From: GCA-2716065 sp036123135
Lineage (GTDB): Bacteria; Bacteroidota; Bacteroidia; Flavobacteriales_D; Parvicellaceae
Assembly: GCA_036123135.1 (NCBI GenBank)
Contig: JAZADZ010000022.1
Location: 1 to 5,165 of the forward strand
Direction of reading: 5' to 3'
DNA length: 5,165 nucleotides
Shown here: piece after piece, positions 1-5,165 of the stretch
How the letters are laid out: the number at the start of each line of letters is the position of its first letter
Position numbering within the stretch: the first letter of the stretch is position 1
Notes under the pieces: generated by a model
Seen by the model: only the letters and a program-made list of their open reading frames with translations
What the model was told of the DNA's origin: nothing
Databases searched by the model: none
Translations under genes and position numbers: made by a program

Positions 1-1070
1 CCCTTATGTTGTTCAATCATGAAGCCCCAGGAAGGCATAGGAATCTGAACTCCAATCCCAAGAAAACTTAAGCCAGCTTCAATAAGGATGGCAGCTGCAA
101 AGTTGGAGGCACAAATCACAATAACAGGACCGATTATATTAGGGAAAATATGTTTACTTATGATTCTAAAATTCGAAAAACCTAATGCACGTGAAGCAAT
201 AATAAATTCTTTTTCTCGAATGGACATTATTTGACCACGAACCACCCTAGCAAGCTCTACCCACATAGTTAATCCAACAGCAAAAAATATTGTGGTAAAT
301 CCTTTTCCAAGGATTAAGGTTAATGATATAACTAAAAGAAGTCCTGGAATGGACCAGACTAGATTAATGAACCACATAATTAAATCGTCAACCCATCCTC
401 TAAAGTAACCAGCTAGAGATCCTAAAAGGAGACCAATAGAAAGTGAAATTAACACAGCAATTACACCAACTGAAAGGGAAACTATAGTTCCTGCCATGAG
501 CCTACTTAGCATATCCCTTCCTTGTTTATCTGTTCCCAAGAAGTATGTTCTCATCTCAATATTATTTAATTTAATTTCATTTTTGAGCTCAGAAATACTA
601 GCTGTCAATTTTTCTCCATTTAGTAAGGTAAATGAAATATTACCCGAGGATATTTGCTTTTTCTTAGAGATTTCCTTTGCAGATAAGGGATAAACAACGT
701 CAACAATAGAAAACGACTTGTATGTTGAGGTCTCAGAAAACTCATCGTTGGTAAATTCTTCAATAATAATTGATTCGTTTTCAAAACGAAAACTGTTAAA
801 CGGAACATAAGCATACATGTCGGTTTGACCACCAAAAAATAGTTTACCAAAAAAAGAAACATTTTTGATTTTTTCATTTCTTCTTATCTTCAACAACTTC
901 ACTTTAGCACCAGGATTTAGCCTTGAAATTTGTTGGATTTGATAATTTGCGTTGACTGAGCTATCAGGTCGAATGTTTGCACCAAGAATACTTATCAGAA
1001 CAGCAATCAAAATAATTGCCAACCCTACCATAGCAGCTGTATTGGATTTTAATTTTATCCAAGTATCCAT
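1..1070 (-). CDS. Dipeptide/oligopeptide ABC transporter permease, DppC/OppC type (3' end cut off by window)
   Basis: This is an inner-membrane permease subunit of a peptide-type (DppC/OppC) ABC importer. The reading frame is open from ATG at 1070 to the window edge: 356 full codons plus two bases, so it has no stop here. Visible order: TM1 about residues 12-34; an extracytoplasmic insert about 35-177; the family signature LGTDKQGRDMLSRL at 178-191; TM segments about 196-222, 229-255 and 258-275; the EAA loop that docks on the ATPase (EFIIASRALGFSNFRIISKH, about 288-307); then another TM with AGLSFLGIG and MPSWG near the end. By comparison with the family, roughly 40-50 C-terminal residues are missing. 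E. coli DppC has only a short segment between TM1 and LGTD; the long insert resembles Bacteroidota homologues as I remember them. The ATG lies 28 bases after the glycosyltransferase stop, suggesting one operon. The frame stays open about 25 codons further upstream, but with no ATG, GTG or TTG, so 1070 is the only ordinary start. Family assignment is very secure; the substrate is not. Confidence 0.95.
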   Translation of the reverse strand, partial: MDTWIKLKSNTAAMVGLAIILIAVLISILGANIRPDSSVNANYQIQQISRLNPGAKVKLLKIRRNEKIKNVSFFGKLFFGGQTDMYAYVPFNSFRFENESIIIEEFTNDEFSETSTYKSFSIVDVVYPLSAKEISKKKQISSGNISFTLLNGEKLTASISELKNEIKLNNIEMRTYFLGTDKQGRDMLSRLMAGTIVSLSVGVIAVLISLSIGLLLGSLAGYFRGWVDDLIMWFINLVWSIPGLLLVISLTLILGKGFTTIFFAVGLTMWVELARVVRGQIMSIREKEFIIASRALGFSNFRIISKHIFPNIIGPVIVICASNFAAAILIEAGLSFLGIGVQIPMPSWGFMIEQHK

Positions 1071-1098
1071 TGAAGAAATTCTTTTTATAAATATAAAA

Positions 1099-2199
1099 CT
1101 AAATGGGTCTATCCTTCCAATTGGCAGTTTTAAAAATAGAACATGTAATTACATTCAGTAAATGAAAAGGATAAAAAAAATAGGTTAATGTGAGGTGTGT
1201 TATTGAGCTATACGTAAATGAAAAAGTTTTATTTGAGGATAGCAACAACACATCAAGAACAAACTTTCCAAAAAGTAACACAAGTAATGAAATTATAAAA
1301 GAGTGCTTAATGTGGAAGATGATAATTGGAATAAACATAATATTGCACAATACAACATTAACACCAACAAAAAAAGAATATTTATTGTTCACTTTTCTCA
1401 TCTTTGAGGCCCATCTAACCGCTCTAAAAATCATTTCTTTGTAGGATTTAGGGGGAGTTGTGTAGACTGTCAATTCTTTTTGGTTGAAACCAGAAATTAA
1501 GGTCCTATCGAACTCAATAACTTTTGAAAGTAAAAACAAATCGTCTCCTGATGCATACTTTAAATTAGACTTGTATGGATCAAGTTCAAGAAATAATTCC
1601 CGTTGATACATTACTCCAGCACCATTAGCAAGCAATGGAGTGTTAAATCCAAGACAAGAGTATGTGATTGAGGATAAAATTGAAGACTCGATTGAAGATA
1701 AAAAAATTCCACCTTTAGACTCATTTACAGGGAACAAATACATTTTTTTTCCTATTTGCATATTAGATTTTAAGTCATTTAAAAAGTTGGGTGCGATATA
1801 TGAATCAGCATCTAAAGTGAAAATCCAAGGAGTGCTTGCTTTTTTAACTCCATACTCTATAGCAGCTTTTTTTCCAACTAATGTTCTTGGTAAATCAAAA
1901 ATCATATTACTTTTTTTAAATCTAACAGTCCATTTCTTTAGAAATTCCAAAGATCCGTCGTCAGAATGATCATTCACAAAAAGAACTGTTAAACTAACAG
2001 CAGAATCATCTAAATTTTGTAAACATCTTAGCGTGTTTTCCCACCTTAAAAGTTCATTTCTAAAGGGAATAATCATCGTTATAGAAAGCTCTCCATACGA
2101 TTGCTTATTTCTATTTTTGTTCTGTTTGAAACACCCAATAATAAGCAATATCCAAAGAATCGAATAAATGACAATTGGAATATAAAGGATGAAAATCAA
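1099..2199 (-). CDS. Membrane-anchored family 2 glycosyltransferase
   Basis: This 366-residue GT-A fold glycosyltransferase should transfer a sugar from a nucleotide donor to an acceptor at the cytoplasmic membrane. An N-terminal TM segment (about 3-22) precedes the catalytic domain: IIPFRNE at 43-49, FVNDHSDDGS at 74-83 for nucleotide binding, GKKAAIEYGV at 109-118, the metal-binding DAD motif at 130-132, GDD at 218-220 (catalytic-base region), and RAVRW at 259-263, the Q/RxxRW-like signature of processive and membrane GT2 enzymes. About three further TM segments follow (277-297, 300-320, 330-353), ending in the charged WKDRPI. The start is TTG, inside the last codons of the flippase-like gene: TTGA holds this TTG and the upstream TGA, an arrangement typical of translational coupling. 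The next in-frame Met (residue 42) would delete the N-terminal TM segment, so TTG is preferred. The pairing with a flippase-like protein suggests a lipid-linked acceptor, which is inference. Donor and product are unknown. Confidence 0.9.
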   Translation of the reverse strand: MIFILYIPIVIYSILWILLIIGCFKQNKNRNKQSYGELSITMIIPFRNELLRWENTLRCLQNLDDSAVSLTVLFVNDHSDDGSLEFLKKWTVRFKKSNMIFDLPRTLVGKKAAIEYGVKKASTPWIFTLDADSYIAPNFLNDLKSNMQIGKKMYLFPVNESKGGIFLSSIESSILSSITYSCLGFNTPLLANGAGVMYQRELFLELDPYKSNLKYASGDDLFLLSKVIEFDRTLISGFNQKELTVYTTPPKSYKEMIFRAVRWASKMRKVNNKYSFFVGVNVVLCNIMFIPIIIFHIKHSFIISLLVLLFGKFVLDVLLLSSNKTFSFTYSSITHLTLTYFFYPFHLLNVITCSIFKTANWKDRPI

Positions 2200-3107
2200 C
2201 TCAATTTATATTTGATAAATAGCAGAACAACTCCTCCGATTAAAGCTGAAAATCCAACATTAACAAACCAAACTAACAAGGATATTAAAGGACCAATTAA
2301 CCCAAGAGGAGTTGCTGAAGACAAATAAAGTGCTAGCGCCTCTCTAGTTCCAAAATTTCCTAAAAAAGGAGATGGTATAAAGGTAACTAGACCATATAAT
2401 ACTCCAACAAAAATAAGAACATCAACAAAGCTGAAATCAATTTGAAAAAAATTGACCAACAGTAAATATTGTAAATAAAATACTAAAAAACGCAGCAATG
2501 AAACCACAATTATTTTAAGCTTTACTGAACCACTTATTTCTTTCACATATACTAACCTTTCAATAAAACCTCCCACAATTGGCCAACGTTTGAATAGCAT
2601 CAAAAATGAATATGGATAAACGAAGAGAACGATTAAACTAAAAAAAAGAAGTAAAAAAAGCCCTTGTAAAAACAACAACTGATTAAAATCAATTTCTAAA
2701 AGAGAATGACTTTGTAATGACAAAGTAAGGAAAGCCATAAATCCAAAAAAAACAGTTGCCATAAGCTGGCTCAGGTTACCAATTGCAGTTAAAGCAGTAA
2801 TTTTTAGTTTACTATGTTTTTGTAATACTCCAATGCGACCAATAAATGTTCCCATTCTGTCTGGAGTAAAAAAAGCAGTGAAATTCCCGGCGTAAACTGC
2901 TTTGAGTGAGCTAAACAATGAAATACGTTCTGAGCTATGAAATAACACATAAAACTTTAATGCCTCAAAAAACCAATTCAAAAATTGTAAGACAAGAATA
3001 AGAGAACAATACAAAAAGAAACGAATAGAAGAAAAGTCAATTTTCAATGAAAAGAGTTCGTGTTTTCTGTCTTTTAACACATCATACAAGAAATAAATTG
3101 CCAACAA
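2196..3107 (-). CDS. Flippase-like integral membrane protein (LPG synthase TM / UPF0104 family)
   Basis: This is a polytopic inner-membrane protein of the family related to the flippase domain of MprF (lysylphosphatidylglycerol synthase TM region, UPF0104). From the TTG at 3107 it is 303 residues with about seven hydrophobic segments. Family-like features are LNWFFEALKFYVL (43-55), AGNFTAFFTPDRMGTFIGRIG (about 73-93, the conserved N/PxR/GxxxGR region), and the C-terminal FIPSPFLGNFGTREALAL (243-260). There is no C-terminal aminoacyltransferase domain, so it should not make lysyl-PG; lipid translocation is the likely role by analogy. The start is uncertain. The frame remains open up to a TAA at 3174-3176, and the 22 codons between encode an apparent cytoplasmic tail plus a hydrophobic stretch (EKLKVHNKLLFFISFFFF) that would complete TM1. 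No ATG, GTG or TTG lies there; ATC at 3164 would give 322 residues. The stop overlaps the glycosyltransferase start. It is divergent from ruvC. Confidence 0.82.
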   Translation of the reverse strand: MLAIYFLYDVLKDRKHELFSLKIDFSSIRFFLYCSLILVLQFLNWFFEALKFYVLFHSSERISLFSSLKAVYAGNFTAFFTPDRMGTFIGRIGVLQKHSKLKITALTAIGNLSQLMATVFFGFMAFLTLSLQSHSLLEIDFNQLLFLQGLFLLLFFSLIVLFVYPYSFLMLFKRWPIVGGFIERLVYVKEISGSVKLKIIVVSLLRFLVFYLQYLLLVNFFQIDFSFVDVLIFVGVLYGLVTFIPSPFLGNFGTREALALYLSSATPLGLIGPLISLLVWFVNVGFSALIGGVVLLFIKYKLS

Positions 3108-3182
3108 GAAAAAGAAAAACGAAATAAAAAAAAGAAGTTTATTATGTACTTTTAGTTTTTCGATGATATATGATTAATACAA

Positions 3183-3190
3183 CAAATGTA
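3183..3190 (-). promoter_or_regulatory. Candidate -7 promoter box for the flippase/glycosyltransferase/permease operon
   Basis: Read on the minus strand this is TACATTTG, an exact match to the Bacteroidota primary sigma factor -7 element TAnnTTTG. Transcription would start near 3175-3179, just upstream of the open frame of the flippase-like protein (open from 3173). I see no clear TTG-type -33 element at the usual spacing, so the call rests on the -7 box and its position in the divergent intergenic region. A weaker 7-of-8 match on the plus strand (TACTTTTA, 3147-3154) could serve ruvC but is not called. Confidence 0.4.
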
Positions 3191-3191
3191 A
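3186..3191 (+). other. In-frame ATG-TAA start-stop pair upstream of ruvC
   Basis: ATG is followed immediately by TAA, in the same frame as ruvC and 15 bases before its TTG start (3201). It is either a one-codon start-stop element or the relic of a former ATG start lost to a stop in the second codon. It overlaps the candidate minus-strand -7 box, so chance occurrence within that box is also possible. Confidence 0.4.
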
Positions 3192-3200
3192 GTCTTTGAT

Positions 3201-3755
3201 TTGATAGATTTCGATAAAATCATATTGGGAATTGACCCTGGAACAAATATTCTTGGATTTGGAATAATTGGAATAAAACAAAATGAACTCTCCATAATAA
3301 CTTCAGGCGTTATTCGGCTGAGTAAACTCTCTAACCATGAGCTTAAACTTAAAAGTATTTTTGAAAAGGTTTCAGAACTGATTGAAAAATATCTTCCAGA
3401 TGAAGTTGCCATAGAGGCACCATTTTTTGGGAAAAATGTTCAATCTATGCTTAAACTTGGAAGAGCCCAGGGTGTTGCAATGGCAGCAGTTCTAATTAAA
3501 GACATCCCAATTCAAGAATATTCCCCTAGAAAAATAAAAAAATCAATCACTGGTAATGGTGCTTCTAGCAAAGAACAAGTCGCTCAGATGCTTCAAACAA
3601 TTCTCAAAATGAAAGAACTTCCTAAGTTATTGGATGCAACTGATGGGCTTGCTGCAGCACTATGCCACTTCTATCAAAGTAATAACATTGGCGGGGAGAA
3701 AAATTATTCTAATTGGAAAACCTTTGTCAAGCAAAATCCTAAAAGAATCAACTAA
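3201..3755 (+). CDS. ruvC: Crossover junction endodeoxyribonuclease RuvC
   Basis: RuvC is the dimeric, Mg-dependent Holliday-junction resolvase that nicks four-way junctions during recombinational repair, acting with the RuvAB branch-migration motor in the cytoplasm. At 184 residues it is of normal length. The RNase H-like active site is complete: D12 in LGIDPGT, E72 in IEAPFFG, and D145 and D148 in DATDGLAAALCH; the basic DNA-contacting loop SPRKIKKSITGNG (108-120) is also present. The start is TTG. The frame is bounded upstream by TAA at 3189-3191, leaving only GTC-TTT-GAT before TTG, and the next in-frame ATG lies beyond the catalytic IDPGT motif. The resulting N-terminus, MIDFDKIILGIDPGT, is normal for the family. 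ruvA and ruvB are not nearby. It is divergent from the flippase-like gene and convergent with the HIT gene: its TAA (3753-3755) overlaps the HIT stop, and no obvious terminator separates the two. Confidence 0.96.
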   Translation: MIDFDKIILGIDPGTNILGFGIIGIKQNELSIITSGVIRLSKLSNHELKLKSIFEKVSELIEKYLPDEVAIEAPFFGKNVQSMLKLGRAQGVAMAAVLIKDIPIQEYSPRKIKKSITGNGASSKEQVAQMLQTILKMKELPKLLDATDGLAAALCHFYQSNNIGGEKNYSNWKTFVKQNPKRIN

Positions 3756-4138
3756 CTATTAATTAGGGCAGCAACTTTGATAAATTCTTCATGAGATAAT
3801 TTTAACTTTTCTTTAGAAAAGTCCATGTCAGCAATAGAATTAATTGGTATTAAATGAATGTGGGCGTGAGGTACCTCTAAACCAATCACACTAACTCCAA
3901 TTCGATCACATTCAATTGATTTTTCAATTTTTTTAGCTACATTTTTAGAAAACACCATCATTTCAGCTAATAGATTTTCAGGTAAATCAAAAATATAATC
4001 AATTTCCTTTTTTGGCACAACCAATGTATGACCAATGGCAAGTGGCATAATATCGAGAAAAGCAAAAAACTTTTCATTTTCTGCTATCTTGTAAGAGGGA
4101 ATTTCTCCAGAAATAATTTTTGAAAAAATCGAAGACAT
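3752..4138 (-). CDS. HIT family protein (histidine triad nucleotide hydrolase/transferase, HINT-like)
   Basis: This is a 128-residue cytoplasmic histidine-triad protein, usual length for the HINT branch. The triad HAHIHL lies at 91-96 within GLEVPHAHIHLIPI; the middle histidine, H93, is the expected nucleophile that attacks the phosphate of nucleoside phosphoramidate or adenylate-type substrates. The N-terminal half also fits: SIFSKIISGEIPSYKI at 3-18, the aspartate-proline core FLDIMPLAIGHTLVVPK at 27-43. HINT proteins hydrolyse AMP-linked compounds in vitro, but their physiological substrate in bacteria is generally unclear and cannot be read from the sequence. The ATG overlaps the last base of the greA stop (TAATG), so it is very likely co-transcribed and translationally coupled with greA. 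From memory, greA followed by a HIT gene is common in flavobacteria. The stop codon TAG overlaps the ruvC stop from the opposite strand. Confidence 0.94.
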   Translation of the reverse strand: MSSIFSKIISGEIPSYKIAENEKFFAFLDIMPLAIGHTLVVPKKEIDYIFDLPENLLAEMMVFSKNVAKKIEKSIECDRIGVSVIGLEVPHAHIHLIPINSIADMDFSKEKLKLSHEEFIKVAALINS

Positions 4139-4611
4139 TACCTTGTTATATCAGTAATTTCAAACTGCATCACACCTCCAGGTGTTTGAATATCAGCAAT
4201 ATCGCCCTTTTCTTTTCCGAGTAGTCCTTTAGCAATTGGAGATTTAATCGAAATTTTCTTTTGACTTAAATCGGCTTCATTTTCAGCAACTAGAGTGTAA
4301 CTTATTTCCATACCATTTTTAATATTTTTTATGGTAACTTTTGATAAAATCAAAACCTTTGAGGAATCTAGCTTACTATCGTCAATGAGTCTTGCTGTTG
4401 AAAGTTTGTTTTTTAAATTAGCTATTCTTGCTTCAAGCATTCCTTGAGCTTCTTTAGCAGCGTCGTATTCTGCATTTTCTGAAAGATCACCTTTATCTCT
4501 GGCCTCAGCGATTTGTTGAGATATTTTGGGTCGTTCAATGGTCTCAAGTTGCTTTATTTCATCCTTTAAATTTTGCAATCCTTCTTCAGTATAATAACTT
4601 ACTTGTGACAT
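4138..4611 (-). CDS. greA: Transcription elongation factor GreA
   Basis: GreA rescues backtracked RNA polymerase by entering the secondary channel and stimulating cleavage of the 3' end of the nascent RNA. The protein has 157 residues, the standard length. An N-terminal antiparallel coiled coil (about 1-75) carries the tip motif DKGDLSENAEYDAAKE (39-54), with acidic D42 and E45 matching the catalytic D41/E44 of E. coli GreA. The C-terminal FKBP-like domain (about 80-157) has the conserved SPIAKGLLGKEKGD (124-137) and a terminal TPGGVMQFEITDI. The start at 4611 gives MSQVSYYTEEGL, a normal GreA N-terminus. An in-frame ATG at 4656 would add 15 residues that fit no GreA and would lie inside the terminator hairpin, so it is rejected. 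The gene leads the greA-HIT pair and is preceded by a 94-base intergenic region with a terminator and a candidate promoter. Confidence 0.97.
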   Translation of the reverse strand: MSQVSYYTEEGLQNLKDEIKQLETIERPKISQQIAEARDKGDLSENAEYDAAKEAQGMLEARIANLKNKLSTARLIDDSKLDSSKVLILSKVTIKNIKNGMEISYTLVAENEADLSQKKISIKSPIAKGLLGKEKGDIADIQTPGGVMQFEITDITR

Positions 4612-4635
4612 AATTTTGACATTTAATAATACTTT

Positions 4636-4669
4636 AAAACAAAGAAAATCCGCCAAAAGCGGACTTTCT
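4636..4669 (-). terminator. Rho-independent terminator between the surface-protein gene and greA
   Basis: On the minus strand AGAAAGTCCGC (4669-4659), loop TTTTG, and GCGGATTTTCT (4653-4643) form an 11-base-pair stem, followed by the T-rich tail TTGTTTT. One pair is G-T (G·U in minus-strand RNA); in plus-strand RNA it would be an A-C mismatch with no U-tract after it. This argues that the terminator acts on leftward transcripts. It lies 37 bases past the stop at 4706 and ends 25-30 bases before the greA ATG. It may also act inside the greA leader, because a candidate promoter box lies upstream of it. Confidence 0.8.
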
Positions 4670-4683
4670 AATTAATTCGGCGA

Positions 4684-4691
4684 CAAATATA
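4684..4691 (-). promoter_or_regulatory. Candidate -7 promoter box for greA-HIT
   Basis: Read on the minus strand this is TATATTTG, an exact match to the Bacteroidota -7 consensus TAnnTTTG, 15 bases after the stop of the preceding gene. Transcription would start near 4676-4680, so the transcript would run through the terminator hairpin (4669-4643) before reaching the greA ATG at 4611. A clear -33 TTG at the preferred spacing is missing; the nearest TTG is about 26 bases upstream of the box. I found no better promoter match between the hairpin and greA. Confidence 0.4.
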
Positions 4692-4705
4692 ATGATTTTT
4701 AGAAA

Positions 4706-5165
4706 TTAAAATGTATCCAAATCTGGAGGTCGGAGTACTCCAAACCATTTCAACACGCGCTCGCATCCACCGTCCACTTTGATGTGTATCAAATACACTC
4801 CACTCGCTATCGGTATGTTCGCATAATTCTTTAAATCCCAATCAATGTACGTTATTGGACTGTCTTTTTTGTATTTTCTCACTAACATACCATTGGTTGT
4901 GTATATGTCAATAGTACACACATCGGGTAAGTTGGTAATCTTAACTGTATTGTCCAACTTGTTTTGCTCATAATTCGAATACGCATAATACGGGTTTGGT
5001 ACTACATTCAATAAATCACATGCACTATCTGCAGATGCTGCATCGTTGGTCACCACTGCTATGTCGTCCATCTTAAATGTATAGTACGGATCCCAGTTGT
5101 TCTGTGACGCTTCCCATCCACTCATGTTATCTCCCATCTCTATGTACGGAGATGCTACCCTAAGC
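4706..5165 (-). CDS. C-terminal end of a large T9SS-type surface/secreted protein (5' end outside window)
   Basis: Only the last 152 residues are visible. The frame runs open to the right edge (first codons LRVASPYIEMGD), so the ATG at 5137 is an internal Met and not the start. A conserved block begins at VVPNPYYAYSNYE (about residues 54-66 of the fragment), continues through VKITNLP, CTIDIYTTNGMLVRKY, IDWDLKN and IPIASGVYLIHIKV, and ends WFGVLRPPDLDTF. This beta-sandwich layout (PNP motif, IYxxNGxLV, SGVYL) resembles type IX secretion C-terminal domains, and the ending resembles WFGVMRPxDLNSF tails that I remember from very large Bacteroidota surface proteins. Export by T9SS is an inference. 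Codon use differs from the neighbours, with more GCG, CCG, ACG and C-ending codons; a hand count over 4741-5160 gives about 41% GC, against about 22-35% in single lines I counted elsewhere. It ends in TAA, 37 bases before the terminator stem. Confidence 0.85.
   Translation of the reverse strand, partial: LRVASPYIEMGDNMSGWEASQNNWDPYYTFKMDDIAVVTNDAASADSACDLLNVVPNPYYAYSNYEQNKLDNTVKITNLPDVCTIDIYTTNGMLVRKYKKDSPITYIDWDLKNYANIPIASGVYLIHIKVDGGCERVLKWFGVLRPPDLDTF

Noticed and set aside
620..877. Minus-strand open frame of 85 codons within the permease region.
   Set aside because: It is out of frame with the clear permease coding frame, which has family motifs on both sides; it resembles no family I know.
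1655..1720. Imperfect direct repeat around GATTGAGGATAAAATTG / GATTGAAGATAAAAAAA.
   Set aside because: It lies within the glycosyltransferase and reflects the repeated residues LSSIESSILSSI (about 167-178); too short and degenerate to be more than local coding repetition.
1640..1969. Plus-strand open frame of 109 codons opposite the glycosyltransferase.
   Set aside because: It is antisense to the catalytic domain of a well-supported gene and shows no recognisable motif; a shadow of AT-rich coding sequence.
3753..3765. Possible hairpin with arms CTAA and TTAG between ruvC and HIT.
   Set aside because: The stem is only four weak pairs with no T-run, not a credible terminator.
4612..4656. 15-residue N-terminal extension of GreA from an upstream ATG at 4656.
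   Set aside because: That ATG and its codons overlap the terminator stem and tail; the residues do not look like GreA, whereas 4611 gives a standard N-terminus.
4732..4741. Perfect 10-base palindrome GGAGTACTCC.
   Set aside because: It lies within the conserved FGVLRP coding region, is isolated, and is short enough to occur by chance.

Overview
This AT-rich window reads as chromosomal DNA of a Bacteroidota bacterium, most likely a flavobacterium-like lineage. Three things point there. A rightmost partial gene ends in a tail typical of large Bacteroidota secreted proteins that carry type IX secretion-like C-terminal domains. The peptide-transporter permease carries a long extracytoplasmic insertion that I remember from Bacteroidota homologues. 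Two intergenic regions hold exact matches to the Bacteroidota -7 promoter element TAnnTTTG, and Shine-Dalgarno sequences are not evident. No species can be named from this sequence. No CRISPR array, tRNA, rRNA, insertion sequence or prophage gene is visible, and no gene-free stretch exceeds about 100 bases.

Left block (1-3107, all minus strand, transcribed right to left): a flippase-like polytopic membrane protein (LPG synthase TM / UPF0104 type), a membrane-anchored family 2 glycosyltransferase, and a DppC/OppC-type ABC transporter permease cut off by the window edge. The first two share a 4-base stop/start overlap (TTGA). The permease starts 28 bases after the glycosyltransferase stop. Together they look like one envelope operon. 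The flippase-like protein and glycosyltransferase plausibly make and translocate a glycosylated lipid, and the permease belongs to a dipeptide/oligopeptide importer.

Centre (3108-3755): a short divergent intergenic region, then ruvC on the plus strand, encoding the Holliday-junction resolvase with all four catalytic acidic residues present. The flippase-like gene, the glycosyltransferase and ruvC all lack a usable ATG start and appear to begin with TTG or an even rarer codon.

Right block (3752-5165, minus strand): the C-terminal end of a large surface/secreted protein, then greA (transcript cleavage factor), then a HIT-family nucleotide hydrolase whose ATG overlaps the greA stop by one base (TAATG). 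The HIT and ruvC genes converge with overlapping stop codons. Between the surface protein and greA lies a strong intrinsic terminator. It sits downstream of an exact -7 promoter match, so it may act as an attenuator in the greA leader as well as terminating the upstream gene.

Most of this is ordinary housekeeping and envelope content; I see no convincing wholly new system. The points most worth a second look are the greA leader, the run of non-ATG starts, and the ATG-TAA start-stop pair in frame just before ruvC.
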